A stretch of DNA of 64,000 nt from Acidovorax sp. DW039. GTDB lineage: Bacteria > Pseudomonadota > Gammaproteobacteria > Burkholderiales > Burkholderiaceae_C. Position numbers and translations under genes: made by a program. Positions 34,437 to 43,209 of this stretch are shown in pieces; the first letter of the stretch is position 1; every line of letters begins with the position of its first letter. The notes below the pieces were generated by a model. That model was given only the letters and a program-made list of their open reading frames with translations, searched no databases and was not told where the DNA came from. The stretch spans positions 3,019,001-3,083,000 of the forward strand of contig NZ_AP029019.1 of NCBI RefSeq assembly GCF_037101375.1. Reading direction: 5' to 3'.

Positions 34437-35512
34437 CACGCTCTCTGCAACCGCCTTAACCAAGTGTCCCAAGACTCAATCCTTATTGGCGGAGTAAACC
34501 TACTCTCGTAGTCCTGCCGTTTCGCACTTTCTTCGAGATCGTTCTGTGTGCGACCACCGATCACCACGGTTCTAATATTTATGTCCTTATCTGGATCAAC
34601 ATGAAGTTTGAAGTAGGGGCCAAGCAACGCGTTATGAATCTTCTCGCCTTTCTCTGCGCGAGCGCGAATTTGATGCGCTTCCTTTCGAAATGAATCAAGG
34701 GAGCGATAGATAACACCAAGACGAGTACGAATTTGGCCGGCTGCCTCAAGAACTTTGTGATTAAACTCTTTGTAGTGATTCGAGTTAATAAGGTTGAACT
34801 CCGATCCCTTCACCTCTATCAGGACAATGTCCATCCTTGACCGACCAGTAAATACGACAAAGTCAACTGATCCGTCAGCAACGGGGTATTCTGAGAAGCA
34901 AATGTATTCATCGTCCGGCTTCGCATAGGCTTCTCCAAAAATTGAGAGATCAGTTTTTAAGAGCCGCTGAATTTCTTGCTCTCCGGCACCCGACTGAATC
35001 AATGTTTCAATGCTGCTTTTCGATATCATGCCCGCGTTAATTTTTAACTTACGGGCAATGACCTCATTGCTGTCTGTGAATCTTGAATCTACGAATGGAT
35101 TTCTCTGAAATCTTAGGCTGTCCGCCTGCTCAACTATTCTTCTGTTCAAGACACTTCTGTCATCCAGTTCAGTTGGATCGCACCCCAACATTGCTAGCGC
35201 TTCATCGCGCGACAGCTTCGACCAATCCGTTTTGGGATGCAGTGTGATCCTGTCGAAAGTGTCGGATAGAGGAGTGTCGCGCTCGTAGTGTTCAATGAAG
35301 ATCGCGGGCTCCAGAACAAGACCTTGGCGGAGAAGCGAATCTATGACTGTCTCAACAGCATTCGTCACTGACTGACCGTCGTTCTTATCACCAAGATCGG
35401 TTAGCAAGACCGTAGTGCCAGATTGGCCAACAAATGAACGTACTCTGCACAATCCGCGACTGACGCGGTTTTTTCCATCGTGGAAGCTATGGACTATATC
35501 GAGTATTTTCAT
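34436..35512 (-). CDS. Shedu-like anti-phage nuclease (DUF4263 domain)
   Basis: 358 residues. The C-terminal half has the PD-(D/E)XK layout of DUF4263: VDFVVF (Asp), IVLIEVKGSEF (Glu-x-Lys) near residue 237, and a following helix with Gln in EAAGQIRTRLGVIYRSL. The N-terminal half, with DLGDKNDGQSVTNAVE, is of no known fold and may be the sensor. Shedu proteins cut DNA and protect against phage. The gene is visibly richer in AT than its neighbours and is flanked by an exact 11-bp inverted repeat, GTTATACGTCA/TGACGTATAAC, overlapping its start and stop; this suggests a mobile gene cassette. The domain call is from motifs only. Confidence 0.72.
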   Translation of the reverse strand: MKILDIVHSFHDGKNRVSRGLCRVRSFVGQSGTTVLLTDLGDKNDGQSVTNAVETVIDSLLRQGLVLEPAIFIEHYERDTPLSDTFDRITLHPKTDWSKLSRDEALAMLGCDPTELDDRSVLNRRIVEQADSLRFQRNPFVDSRFTDSNEVIARKLKINAGMISKSSIETLIQSGAGEQEIQRLLKTDLSIFGEAYAKPDDEYICFSEYPVADGSVDFVVFTGRSRMDIVLIEVKGSEFNLINSNHYKEFNHKVLEAAGQIRTRLGVIYRSLDSFRKEAHQIRARAEKGEKIHNALLGPYFKLHVDPDKDINIRTVVIGGRTQNDLEESAKRQDYESRFTPPIRIESWDTWLRRLQRA

Positions 35513-35573
35513 GACGTATAACTAACAAAGTAAGCCGCCTGCAGTATGCGGTTCGGCTTGAGCGACGGTTTAG
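35513..35573 (-). repeat. attC-like hairpin between the triple-repeat gene and the Shedu-like gene
   Basis: On the minus strand CTAAACCGTCGCTCAAGCCG begins the site, which closes with CGGCTTACTTTGTTAG and GTTATAC. The arms AAGCCG/CGGCTT and CTAA(A)C/GTTAG pair. The CTCAAGCCG stretch is very like known attC sites of integron cassettes (TTCAAGCCG). Confidence 0.55.
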
Positions 35574-35597
35574 CAGCAGTACCAAAGATTTAATGCT

Positions 35598-35819
35598 TTA
35601 GCTGAAGTCGATGGTTACGCGTTTGCCACCTGCTTGGACAATACGAATGAGTGAATCTGCGGATCTCCCGCCAGCCTTGACAGTAACTGGAGCAGCGGTG
35701 CTTTGAATAACGCGAATAACTGAATCTGCACTCAAACTTTCGCCAATAACGATTGGACCTCCAGCCGCTTGAGCAACGCGGATGATTGAATCAGCACATA
35801 TGAGACATATGTTCCTCAA
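35598..35819 (-). CDS. Small triple-repeat protein, function unknown
   Basis: 73 residues if started at the TTG at 35817-35819. It is three copies of a 21-23 residue unit: ADSIIRVAQAAGGPIVIG, ADSVIRVIQSTAAPVTVK, ADSLIRIVQAGGKRVTI. The codons of the three units differ at many third positions while ADSxIRxxQ is kept, which argues for selection on protein. There is no ATG in frame; an ATG with a nearby GAGG is out of frame and soon stops, so the start is doubtful. It precedes the Shedu-like gene on the same strand. I do not recognise it. Confidence 0.5.
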   Translation of the reverse strand: MRNICLICADSIIRVAQAAGGPIVIGESLSADSVIRVIQSTAAPVTVKAGGRSADSLIRIVQAGGKRVTIDFS

Positions 35820-36017
35820 ATAATTTTTAACGCTAACTAGATTTAGACGACGACAGTCAAATCAACAGAGGCCTGATAACGTATTTCGACACGAATACTT
35901 TCCTGACATTATGCACCTCCCCATTTTTAGGCAAACCTAAAATTTCGCGGATGGATGCATTCCGGTGTTTGCGCTGATCAAGCCCCGCCAAAGCGGGACC
36001 GGATGCCGGCCTTACAT
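35820..36017. other. AT-rich boundary of the accessory patch
   Basis: Contains an inverted repeat TTTTAGG-CAAA-CCTAAAA at 35935-35952 and a short CCCGC/GCGGG hairpin near 35985 that may end matB transcription. No integrase gene or clear attI site is visible. Confidence 0.4.
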
Positions 36018-37571
36018 TCAAGCAAACAACCCCTTGTACTGATCCCGCAGCAAATTCTTCTGCACCTTCCCCATCGTGTTGCGCGGCAATTCAGCCACGA
36101 CGAAACACTTCTTCGGAATCTTGAAGTTGGCCAGCTGTGACTTGAGCTGGGCCACGATGGCATCGGCATCCAGCTGGGCGCCGGGCTTGGCAATGACTAC
36201 GGCCACGCCCACTTCGCCAAAGTCTGGGTGCGGCACGCCGACCAGCGCGCTTTCGGCCACGCCGGGCATTTCGTTGATGTAGCCCTCGATCTCTGCGGGG
36301 TAGACGTTGTAGCCGCCGCTGATGATCAGGTCTTTGCTGCGGCCCACGATGTGGACGTAGCCGCGTTCATCGACCTTGCCCACGTCGCCGGTCTTGAAGT
36401 AGCCGTCTTTGGTGAACTCTTCCGCCGTCTTCTCAGGCATGCGCCAGTAGCCCTTGAACACGTTGGGGCCCTTGACCTGGATGCCGCCGATCTCGCCCAC
36501 GGGCAGGTCTTTGCCGTCGTCGCCCTGCACGCGCAGGCTGACACCCGGCAGGGGGAAGCCGACGGTGCCGCCACGGCGTTCGTCCTGGCCCTTGTAGCGC
36601 TTGTCAGCGCTGTAGGGGTTGCTGGTGAGCATGATGGTTTCGCTCATGCCGTAGCGTTCCAGAATGGTGTGGCCGGTGCGTTGCTGCCATTCCTTGAAGG
36701 TTTCGATGAGCAGCGGCGCAGAGCCTGCGATGAACAGGCGCATGTTCTTCACGGCCTGTTTGTTCAAGCCTGCCTCGGCCAGCATGCGCACATACAGCGT
36801 GGGCACGCCCATGAACACTGTGGCGCGGGGCATGGCGGCGATGACGGCCTTGGAGTCGAACTTGGCCATCCAGATCATCTTGCTGCCGTTGATGAGCGCG
36901 CCGTGGATGGCGACAAACAGGCCGTGGACGTGGAAGATGGGCAGCGCGTGGATGAGCACGTCCCCCTTCTTCCAGCCCCAGTATTCTTTGAGCATCACAG
37001 CGTTGCTCAGCATGTTGCCGTGCGTGAGCATGGCGCCCTTGCTGCGGCCGGTGGTGCCGCTGGTGTAGAGGATGGCGGCCAGGTCGTCGGAGGCCTTCAC
37101 AGCAGGGGTGTGCTCATCGCTGTGGTGGGTGGCACGCTCGAGCAGGCTGCCGGTGCGGTCGTCACCCAGGGTGAACACATGCTGCGTGCCCAGGGTGAAG
37201 GCGATTTTGCTGACCCAGCCAAAGTTGCCGGGGCTGCACACCACCACGGCGGGCTCGGCGTTGCCGATGAAGTACTCGATCTCGGCGCTTTGGTAGGCGG
37301 TGTTGAGGGGCAAGAACACGTAGCCCGCGCGCAGCGTGGCCAGATACAGCGCCATGGCTTCGACAGACTTTTCCACCTGCACGGCAATGCGGCTGCCTTC
37401 GGGCAGCTTGAGCGATGCGAGCAGGTTGGCGATGCGGGCGCTGGCGCGGTCCAGGTCACGCCAGGTGTAGTACAGCGGCGTGCCGTCTGCGGCGGTGGTT
37501 TCTACGGCGGTGCTGTCCAGGTCAGACGGGAAGGCTGCGCGCAGGGCGCTGAAGAGGTTGTGTTGGCTCAT
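36018..37571 (-). CDS. matB: Malonyl-CoA synthetase
   Basis: Acyl-adenylating enzyme joining malonate to CoA. 517 residues. AMP-binding motifs: LAAILYTSGTTGRSKGAML near residue 165, ERYGMSET, and GYFKTGDVGKVDERGYVHIVGRSKD; the catalytic Lys lies in LPRNTMGKVQKN at the C-terminus. The choice of malonate comes from the neighbouring malonyl-CoA decarboxylase and the regulator, the mat arrangement. It is the last gene of that operon. Confidence 0.9.
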   Translation of the reverse strand: MSQHNLFSALRAAFPSDLDSTAVETTAADGTPLYYTWRDLDRASARIANLLASLKLPEGSRIAVQVEKSVEAMALYLATLRAGYVFLPLNTAYQSAEIEYFIGNAEPAVVVCSPGNFGWVSKIAFTLGTQHVFTLGDDRTGSLLERATHHSDEHTPAVKASDDLAAILYTSGTTGRSKGAMLTHGNMLSNAVMLKEYWGWKKGDVLIHALPIFHVHGLFVAIHGALINGSKMIWMAKFDSKAVIAAMPRATVFMGVPTLYVRMLAEAGLNKQAVKNMRLFIAGSAPLLIETFKEWQQRTGHTILERYGMSETIMLTSNPYSADKRYKGQDERRGGTVGFPLPGVSLRVQGDDGKDLPVGEIGGIQVKGPNVFKGYWRMPEKTAEEFTKDGYFKTGDVGKVDERGYVHIVGRSKDLIISGGYNVYPAEIEGYINEMPGVAESALVGVPHPDFGEVGVAVVIAKPGAQLDADAIVAQLKSQLANFKIPKKCFVVAELPRNTMGKVQKNLLRDQYKGLFA

Positions 37572-37647
37572 GGCTATTCAGGAGTAACGAAGGTGAGCGG
37601 TTGAGAGGTGAACGGTGAAGAAATCAGAGAGGCTTGCATGAAGCGCC

Positions 37648-38451
37648 TTAAAACCGGGGCGGCCGCTTTTCCAGAAAGGCGGTAATGCCTTCGCGGTGCT
37701 CGGCGCTGGCTGCGTAGGCATAGGGGTCGGCAGCAGCATGCACTATCGTTTCGATAGCTGCCTGCGCTTTATCGACGGGCGCTACATGTGTTTTTAATGC
37801 CCGCAGCGTCTGCTTGTTGAGGCGGGCGGCCTGGGGTGCCAGGGCGGCGATGCGGGTGGCGCTGGCCAGGGCCTCTGCCGCCACGGCTTCATCGCCCACC
37901 ACGCGGCTGAGGAAGCCCCGGGCCAGCAGGTCTGCCGCGCTGAAGGTGGCGGCTTCCAGCAGCATCTGGCGGGCCACGGTTTCGCCTACCGCGCCTGCCA
38001 CCAGTTGGGCCTCCCGCGGGGCCATGGGAAAGCCGAGCTTGGCGATGGGAGCCCCAAAGCGGGCCGATTGCCCGGCCACGCGCACATCGCAGCAACTGGC
38101 AATCTCAACCCCCGCGCCCATGCACGCACCGCTGATGGCGGCCACGATGGGCACGTCGCACTGGAGCATGGCATTCAACCCGCCCCACACATCGTTTTCG
38201 TGAAAGTCGCGCAGGGCAGCGGCGTCAAAGCGAAAGCCGGGGTATTCGGAGATATCGCCCCCGGCGCAAAAAGCACTGCCCTCGCCTGCGATCACCACGC
38301 AGCGCGCATCGGGGCGGCGCTGCAGGTCTTCAAACACCGCACGCAGTTGCCGCCACATGGGCCGGGACATGGCATTGAGCCGCCCGGTGTGGCGCAGGGT
38401 GACATGCACCACACCGCCCTCACCGACATGCGTTACCACCTCACCTGTCAT
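37648..38451 (-). CDS. Enoyl-CoA hydratase/isomerase family protein
   Basis: 267 residues with the crotonase fold: GEGSAFCAGGDISEY supplies the oxyanion loop and SGACMGAGVEIASCCDVRVA the second. The usual catalytic Glu of hydratases is not obvious, so the reaction is uncertain. It lies between the malonate receptor and matB, 76 nt from matB, and its job in malonate use is unclear. The segment ALKTHVAPVDKAQAAIETIV is encoded by a copy of the dispersed repeat. Confidence 0.85.
   Translation of the reverse strand: MTGEVVTHVGEGGVVHVTLRHTGRLNAMSRPMWRQLRAVFEDLQRRPDARCVVIAGEGSAFCAGGDISEYPGFRFDAAALRDFHENDVWGGLNAMLQCDVPIVAAISGACMGAGVEIASCCDVRVAGQSARFGAPIAKLGFPMAPREAQLVAGAVGETVARQMLLEAATFSAADLLARGFLSRVVGDEAVAAEALASATRIAALAPQAARLNKQTLRALKTHVAPVDKAQAAIETIVHAAADPYAYAASAEHREGITAFLEKRPPRF
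37743..37784 (-). repeat. Dispersed repeat copy in frame within the hydratase gene
   Basis: Minus strand: TAGCGCCCGTCGATAAAGCG, then CAGGCAGCTATCGAAACGAT and AG. It matches the intergenic consensus along its whole length and keeps the frame open. Confidence 0.7.
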
Positions 38452-38550
38452 ATTCGAAGCCCATCACGTTTGCAAAGTCCATTGGCAGCAAAAACCGGCG
38501 CAGCACCATCGCCATGGCCACTGTGGAACTGGCTCTGCCAGGCCACGGGT

Positions 38551-38593
38551 GGCGTCCCCCTTCAGGGGGAAGGCGCGAAGCGTCTCAGGGGGT
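38551..38593. repeat. REP-like hairpin between receptor and hydratase genes
   Basis: CCCCC-TTCA-GGGGG at 38556-38569, then AAGGCGCGAAGCGTCTCAGG and GGG. A G/C-rich palindromic unit different from the dispersed repeat. Sequences of this kind recur in related genomes as I recall them, but only one copy is in this window. Confidence 0.4.
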
Positions 38594-39591
38594 CAGTCAA
38601 GTTTTGCGCCCGAGGCCTTGACCACCTCAGACCAGCGCTTGACCTCGCTGCTGACGAAGGCGGCAAACTGCGGCTGCGTCATGCCGCCGTAGTCGGCACC
38701 GTTGCTGGCCCAGATGGTCTTGAGTTCCTCGGCCGTGCCCAGGCGCTTGATTTCATCCACGATGCGGGTCTGCACATCGGCGGGTGTGCCCTTGGGGGCC
38801 CACAGGCCGTACCAGGTGCTGACGGTGTAGTCGGGCAGGCCCACTTCGGCGGCGCAGGGCACATCGGGGAAGGCGGGGTTGCGCTTGGTGCCCGACACCA
38901 GCAGCGCCTTGATGCGCCCGCCCTTGATGTGGGTGGCTGAGGAGCCCAGACCGTCGAACATCATGTCCACGTTGCCGGCAATCAGGTCTTGCAGCGCGGG
39001 GCCCGCGCCGCGGTACGGAATGTGGGTGATGAAGGTGCCCGTTTGCAGCTTGAACAGCTCGCCCGCCAGGTGGTGCGATGTGCCTGCGCCCGCAGAGCCG
39101 TAGTTGAGCTTGGCGGGGTTCTTTTTGACGTGGTCGAGAAACTGCTTGAAGTTGGCAGACGGAATCTTGGGGTTGACCACCAGCACCTGGGGCACGCGGG
39201 CCAGCAGGGCCAAGGGGATGAAGTCTTTCTCGATGTCGTAATCGAGCTTGGGGTACATGGCCGGGGCGATGGAGTGGTGCACACCGCCCATGAAGAGGGT
39301 GTAGCCGTCTGGCGCGGCCTTGGCTGCAAAGCTGGCCCCGACGGTGCCGCCCGCGCCACCGCGGTTGTCAATGACCAGCATCTTGCCGGTGGACTTGGAG
39401 AACTGGGCAGACAGCGGCCGTGCAAACGCATCGGTGCCCCCACCTGCCGGGAATGGCACCACCAGCGTGACCGGCTTGGTGGGCCAGGCTGAGGCCTGTG
39501 CCCAGGCCGTGCCAGCACCCAGCAAACCGAGGCTGGAGCCTGCGGCCATGCGCAGCAGGCTGCGGCGCTGCAAATCGTTGTCTCTCGTCAT
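38593..39591 (-). CDS. Tripartite tricarboxylate transporter receptor (Bug family), probable malonate binder
   Basis: 332 residues, periplasmic. The signal has a twin-arginine motif (QRRSLLRMAAG) and ends TAWAQA. Bug marks: PTKPVTLVVPFPAGGGTD, VIDNRGGAGGTVG, NYGSAGAGTSHHLAGELF and HIPYRGAGPALQDLIAG. Such receptors are abundant in Burkholderiales and bind small carboxylates. No membrane partners are encoded here. Position after the decarboxylase gene suggests malonate. Confidence 0.88.
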   Translation of the reverse strand: MTRDNDLQRRSLLRMAAGSSLGLLGAGTAWAQASAWPTKPVTLVVPFPAGGGTDAFARPLSAQFSKSTGKMLVIDNRGGAGGTVGASFAAKAAPDGYTLFMGGVHHSIAPAMYPKLDYDIEKDFIPLALLARVPQVLVVNPKIPSANFKQFLDHVKKNPAKLNYGSAGAGTSHHLAGELFKLQTGTFITHIPYRGAGPALQDLIAGNVDMMFDGLGSSATHIKGGRIKALLVSGTKRNPAFPDVPCAAEVGLPDYTVSTWYGLWAPKGTPADVQTRIVDEIKRLGTAEELKTIWASNGADYGGMTQPQFAAFVSSEVKRWSEVVKASGAKLD

Positions 39592-39729
39592 TCCTTGTCT
39601 CCTGTCGTCGTTATGAAAAGTAGGAAAGTCCGTCCCTGAGAAGCGCTGGATAGCGCCGACCGATGCTGAAAAACACTGAAATCATCAATGGCAACCCAGC
39701 CATGGCAGAGGGGTTGCCTGCACAAAATG

Positions 39730-41229
39730 TTAACTGCGGCAAAGGCTGTCGATGTCTCCCGACACGGGCACCTTGCCCTGCGCAAGCAGGCTGCGGTGCT
39801 TGTCGATGCGCTTCAGGTCGTACAGATAGTTCACCATCAGACCATACGATTGTTTCAAACCTTTGGTAGAGGGATCACCCGCCCAGTTCAACCGCTCTAC
39901 CCTGGCACCGTTACCCAGGTGAAAGCGCGCCACGGCGTCCACCGGCTTGCCTTCCTGCAACTCGCGGCCCAGGTAATGGGCGGCGCATTCGAGCAGCATC
40001 TGCCGCACGGGCGATTTGGCGTCCAGCTCCAGAGGCTTTTCCAGCGCGCCCAGAAAATGCGTGGCCTGGGGCGGCTCAAACCCCACCGCCCGGCCCAGTT
40101 CGGCCAGGCGTTTTTCGTCCAGCCGCTCCAGCATGGCACCGGCATGCTTGGACAGCCACGCGCGGAAGCCCGGGATGGGCGAGAGCGTGGCAAAGGTGCG
40201 CAGGCGCGGAAACTCCTGCGTCAGCGTTTCCACTACATGCTTGATGAGCGAGTCGCCAAAGCTCACGCCGCGCAGGCCCGTCTGGGTGTTGCTGATGGAG
40301 TAGAAGATGGCAGTGGTAGCGCGGGCAATGTCTGCGGGCGCGGCGGCCTCGTCCAGCAAGGGGGTGATGCTGGAGGAGATTTTGTCGAGCAACGCCACCT
40401 CCACAAAAATCAGCGGCTCGTTGGGCAGACGGGGGTGGAAGAAGCCGTAGCAGCGGCGGTCGCTGTCCAGCCGGTTTTTCAGGTCGGCCCAGCTGCGGAT
40501 GTCGTGCACGGCCTCGTACTTGATGAGCTTTTCGAGCAGCGACGCGGGCGAATCCCACGACAGGCGGCGCAGCTCCAGAAAAGCCACGTCAAACCAGGTG
40601 GAAAACAGGTGCTCCAGCTCGGCGTCCAGCGCCAGCAGGCGCTTGTCGCTTTTGAGCAGGGGCAGCAGTTCGGCACGCAGGTCCACCAGAAAACGCATGC
40701 CGTCCGGGAACACGGCAAAGCGCTGCAGCAGCCGGGTGCGTGGCGAAACCAGCGCACGGCGCAGCGAGATTTCGGCCTGCCCTTCGTCTGCCGTGCCTGC
40801 AGCGGCTTCGTAGCGCTGGCGGGCGGTTTTGACCTTGTCGGCATCGGGCGTGAACTGTTCGCACAGCAGCAGCCACATGTCGCGCCGCTCTTCTGCGCCT
40901 GCCTCGGCGTACCACTGGGCCACGGCCTGCGCGCGCCTGCCACCTTCCACCTCGCTCACCTGGGGGGCCACCACGGCCTGAAGGTCGGCCAGCAGCTTGC
41001 GCAGCGCGCGGGGCGACAAGGCCTCTTGCCCGCGCCGGAGGGTGGCCTGCAGCCGCTCGTGGGTGGGCCGGGGCGCGGCCACTTTGGCGACCACATCGGT
41101 CACACCCGATTTGTCGGCGCTGACGCGCGCCAGCTTGTCAGGGCCCTTGCCGCCCTCTTTCTGGGCTGCAGGTGCTGCAGCGCGCAGGCGGGACACACTG
41201 CGTGAGATCCATTCGGCGGTGCTGTTCAT
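39730..41229 (-). CDS. matA: Malonyl-CoA decarboxylase
   Basis: Converts malonyl-CoA to acetyl-CoA. 499 residues. The N-terminal four-helix region spans about 30-200; the GNAT-like catalytic domain has FHPRLPNEPLIFVEVALLD, FYSISNTQTGLRGVSFGDSL with the Ser, and ARFHLGNGARVERLNW with the His. The ATG overlaps the stop of the GntR gene by 4 nt. Together with MatB it completes malonate to acetyl-CoA. Confidence 0.92.
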   Translation of the reverse strand: MNSTAEWISRSVSRLRAAAPAAQKEGGKGPDKLARVSADKSGVTDVVAKVAAPRPTHERLQATLRRGQEALSPRALRKLLADLQAVVAPQVSEVEGGRRAQAVAQWYAEAGAEERRDMWLLLCEQFTPDADKVKTARQRYEAAAGTADEGQAEISLRRALVSPRTRLLQRFAVFPDGMRFLVDLRAELLPLLKSDKRLLALDAELEHLFSTWFDVAFLELRRLSWDSPASLLEKLIKYEAVHDIRSWADLKNRLDSDRRCYGFFHPRLPNEPLIFVEVALLDKISSSITPLLDEAAAPADIARATTAIFYSISNTQTGLRGVSFGDSLIKHVVETLTQEFPRLRTFATLSPIPGFRAWLSKHAGAMLERLDEKRLAELGRAVGFEPPQATHFLGALEKPLELDAKSPVRQMLLECAAHYLGRELQEGKPVDAVARFHLGNGARVERLNWAGDPSTKGLKQSYGLMVNYLYDLKRIDKHRSLLAQGKVPVSGDIDSLCRS

Positions 41230-41894
41230 GGGGTCAACCTCGATTGGTGGTTACGGGCAACATCGCGCAGCGCATCGCGCTGGCGCAGAAGGTGGTTGCG
41301 CATGGCCTCTTCAGCCGCACTGCCGTTGCCTGCCTTGAGTGCGGCAAACACGGCCAGATGCTCTTGCAGGCTGTGCTGCAGGCGACCAGGGGCATGCAGT
41401 TGCTGCAGGCGGGCCAGGCGCAGGATCTTGCGCAAGTCACCAATCACCTGGGCCAGCCAGCGGTTGTCGGCCAGGGTGATGAAGGCCTCGTGGATGGTGT
41501 GATTGGTTTCGTAGTAATCGGTAATGCGCCCTTCCTGCGCGCACTGCTGCAGGCGCAGGTGCAGGGCCTCCAGCGCAGCCACATCGGCACTGCCCGCCTT
41601 GAGGGTGGCCTCGTGCGCGGCGCGCCCTTCCAGCAAGGCGATGACAGGAAAAATCTCGTCCAGATCGCGCTCGGTGACCTCGGCCACAAAGCAGCCCCGG
41701 CGCGGCTCGTGGCGCAGCAGGCCTTCGGCCACCAACACCTTCAGCGCCTCACGCAGCGGGGTGCGCGAGATTTCCAGCCGCTCGCACAAGGCCACTTCGT
41801 CCACAAAACTCCCGGGCGGCAACACGCCACCAAAAATCTGCTCGCGCAGCCGCGAGGCGACTTCATCGTGCAGGGAGTTAGGAACCGAACGCAT
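41226..41894 (-). CDS. GntR-family regulator of the malonate operon
   Basis: 222 residues of the FadR/FCD subfamily. N-terminal winged helix LHDEVASRLREQIFGGVLPPGS with SRTPLREALKVL, and C-terminal all-helical FCD domain with metal-type ligands (ETNHTIHEAF, LQEHLAVF). The start at 41894 fits the family; a longer frame reaches 41996 and would run through the operator. It is first in the operon and likely represses it. Confidence 0.9.
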   Translation of the reverse strand: MRSVPNSLHDEVASRLREQIFGGVLPPGSFVDEVALCERLEISRTPLREALKVLVAEGLLRHEPRRGCFVAEVTERDLDEIFPVIALLEGRAAHEATLKAGSADVAALEALHLRLQQCAQEGRITDYYETNHTIHEAFITLADNRWLAQVIGDLRKILRLARLQQLHAPGRLQHSLQEHLAVFAALKAGNGSAAEEAMRNHLLRQRDALRDVARNHQSRLTP

Positions 41895-41988
41895 GGAAAG
41901 GGCTGCTCCTGAAGTGTGAAAACGCTGGACTGCACCGGGCTGCTTTGCACCTGAGGCACGGGCGAACCGGGCACCGCATGAGCCGTAA

Positions 41989-42008
41989 TTTCTCATAATT
42001 ATGGGAAA
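41989..42008. promoter_or_regulatory. Candidate operator of the GntR regulator
   Basis: TTTCTCATAATTATGGGAAA is a 20-bp inverted repeat with one mismatch, lying about 95 bp before the regulator gene where a promoter should be. It differs from the TTGTATACAA operator of rhizobial MatR. Confidence 0.6.
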
Positions 42009-42126
42009 TCACAAGGTGGAAACCCCTAGACCGCACCTTCTCCACGGGGATTTGCGGCCTGAGCGCAACGGGCACGGGGCGCGTGCATTCCCCCACAGGC
42101 TTGGCATCCTCGTTTCATTCACCCAT

Positions 42127-42167
42127 AAAAAAAGCTGCCAGCGCTTGAACAGCAAGCGCTGGCAGCT
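42127..42167 (-). terminator. Terminator after lgt
   Basis: A perfect 15-bp stem, AGCTGCCAGCGCTTG with CAAGCGCTGGCAGCT, followed on the minus strand by a T-run. It is built from the dispersed repeat (CAGCGCTTG, GGCAGCTAT). Confidence 0.9.
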
Positions 42168-42187
42168 ATATTTTCAGGAGCAAAAGC

Positions 42188-43009
42188 TCAGGCGGTCTTG
42201 GTGGCGGGCTGGCGTTGCGCCCACACCCACAGTGCGATGCCTGCGGCCACCATGGGCACGCACAGCCACTGGCCCATGCTCATGCCCAGCGAGAGCAGGC
42301 CCAGGAAACTGTCAGGCTCGCGGAAGTATTCGGCAATGAAGCGAAACACTCCGTAGCCAACCAGGAAGGCGGCAGCGACTTGGCCCTGCTTGCGTTCACG
42401 TCGCGCATACAGCCACAGCAGCACGAAGAGCAGCAGCCCCTCCATCAAGAACTGGTACACCTGCGAAGGGTGGCGCGGCTGCAGGGAACCACTGTGCGCA
42501 AACACCATGCCCCAGGGCAGATCGGGGCTGGCAAAGCGGCCCCACAGTTCGCCGTTGATGAAGTTGCCGACCCGCCCTGCAGCCAGCCCGGTGGGCACGC
42601 AAGGCGCTACAAAGTCAGCCACTTGCAGCCAGGGGCGTTTGCGCGAATGGGCAAACCACAGCATGGCGGCAATCACCCCCAGCAGGCCGCCGTGGAACGC
42701 CATGCCGCCCTGCCACACCGCAAAAATCTCCAGCGGGTGGGTAAGGTAGTAGCCGGGCTTGTAAAACAGGCAGTAGCCCAAGCGGCCCCCGATGACGACG
42801 CCCGCCACCCCCAGAAAAAGGATGTCTTCCACATCGCGGCGGCTCCACGCCTGCGCGCCAGACATCGAGGCAAACGGCTCATGCCGCAGCCGCCGTGTTC
42901 CCAGAAACATGAACAGCCCGAAGGCCACCAGGTAGGTAATGCCATACCAGTGGATGGCGACAGGGCCCAACTGCAGGGCAACGGGATCAATGTGGGGGTA
43001 AGTCAGCAT
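42188..43009 (-). CDS. lgt: Prolipoprotein diacylglyceryl transferase
   Basis: Inner-membrane enzyme that attaches diacylglyceryl to lipoprotein cysteines. 273 residues from ATG at 43007-43009. [19 protein letters not shown] opens the protein; [27 protein letters not shown] (the signature) and [12 protein letters not shown] follow, as does a C-terminal [11 protein letters not shown]. About seven helices. Monocistronic, with a strong terminator. Confidence 0.95.
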   Translation of the reverse strand: MLTYPHIDPVALQLGPVAIHWYGITYLVAFGLFMFLGTRRLRHEPFASMSGAQAWSRRDVEDILFLGVAGVVIGGRLGYCLFYKPGYYLTHPLEIFAVWQGGMAFHGGLLGVIAAMLWFAHSRKRPWLQVADFVAPCVPTGLAAGRVGNFINGELWGRFASPDLPWGMVFAHSGSLQPRHPSQVYQFLMEGLLLFVLLWLYARRERKQGQVAAAFLVGYGVFRFIAEYFREPDSFLGLLSLGMSMGQWLCVPMVAAGIALWVWAQRQPATKTA

Positions 43010-43083
43010 GGTGGGCGGTATTGTGCCCGCAACGCATGAAACTTCTGTTCTCGCACTGGGATTGCGCATACGCCGGTCGCAAT

Positions 43084-43117
43084 GCCATCAAAGTGATAGC
43101 AACGCAAGCGCTAATGA
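43084..43117 (-). repeat. Short dispersed repeat copy before bfr
   Basis: GCCATCAAAGTGATAGCAAC, then GCAAGCGCTA. A shortened copy in the orientation opposite to that at 26.4 kb, in the lgt-bfr divergent region. Confidence 0.55.
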
Positions 43118-43209
43118 TGCCGGTTCGCATGCAGAGTGAGATGCGGGGTTATGGTCCATAACCCCAGCGGCAGGCGCGATACTCGCCCCCTTACAAGAAC
43201 GGAATCACC

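Noticed and set aside
35800..35819. ATG with GAGG just upstream as the start of the triple-repeat protein
   Set aside because: That ATG is in another frame and reaches a stop after five codons; the repeat frame can only begin at TTG or another rare start.
34370..36017. A complete integron with integrase
   Set aside because: No tyrosine recombinase motif is visible anywhere near. At most this is a pair of cassettes without an integrase.
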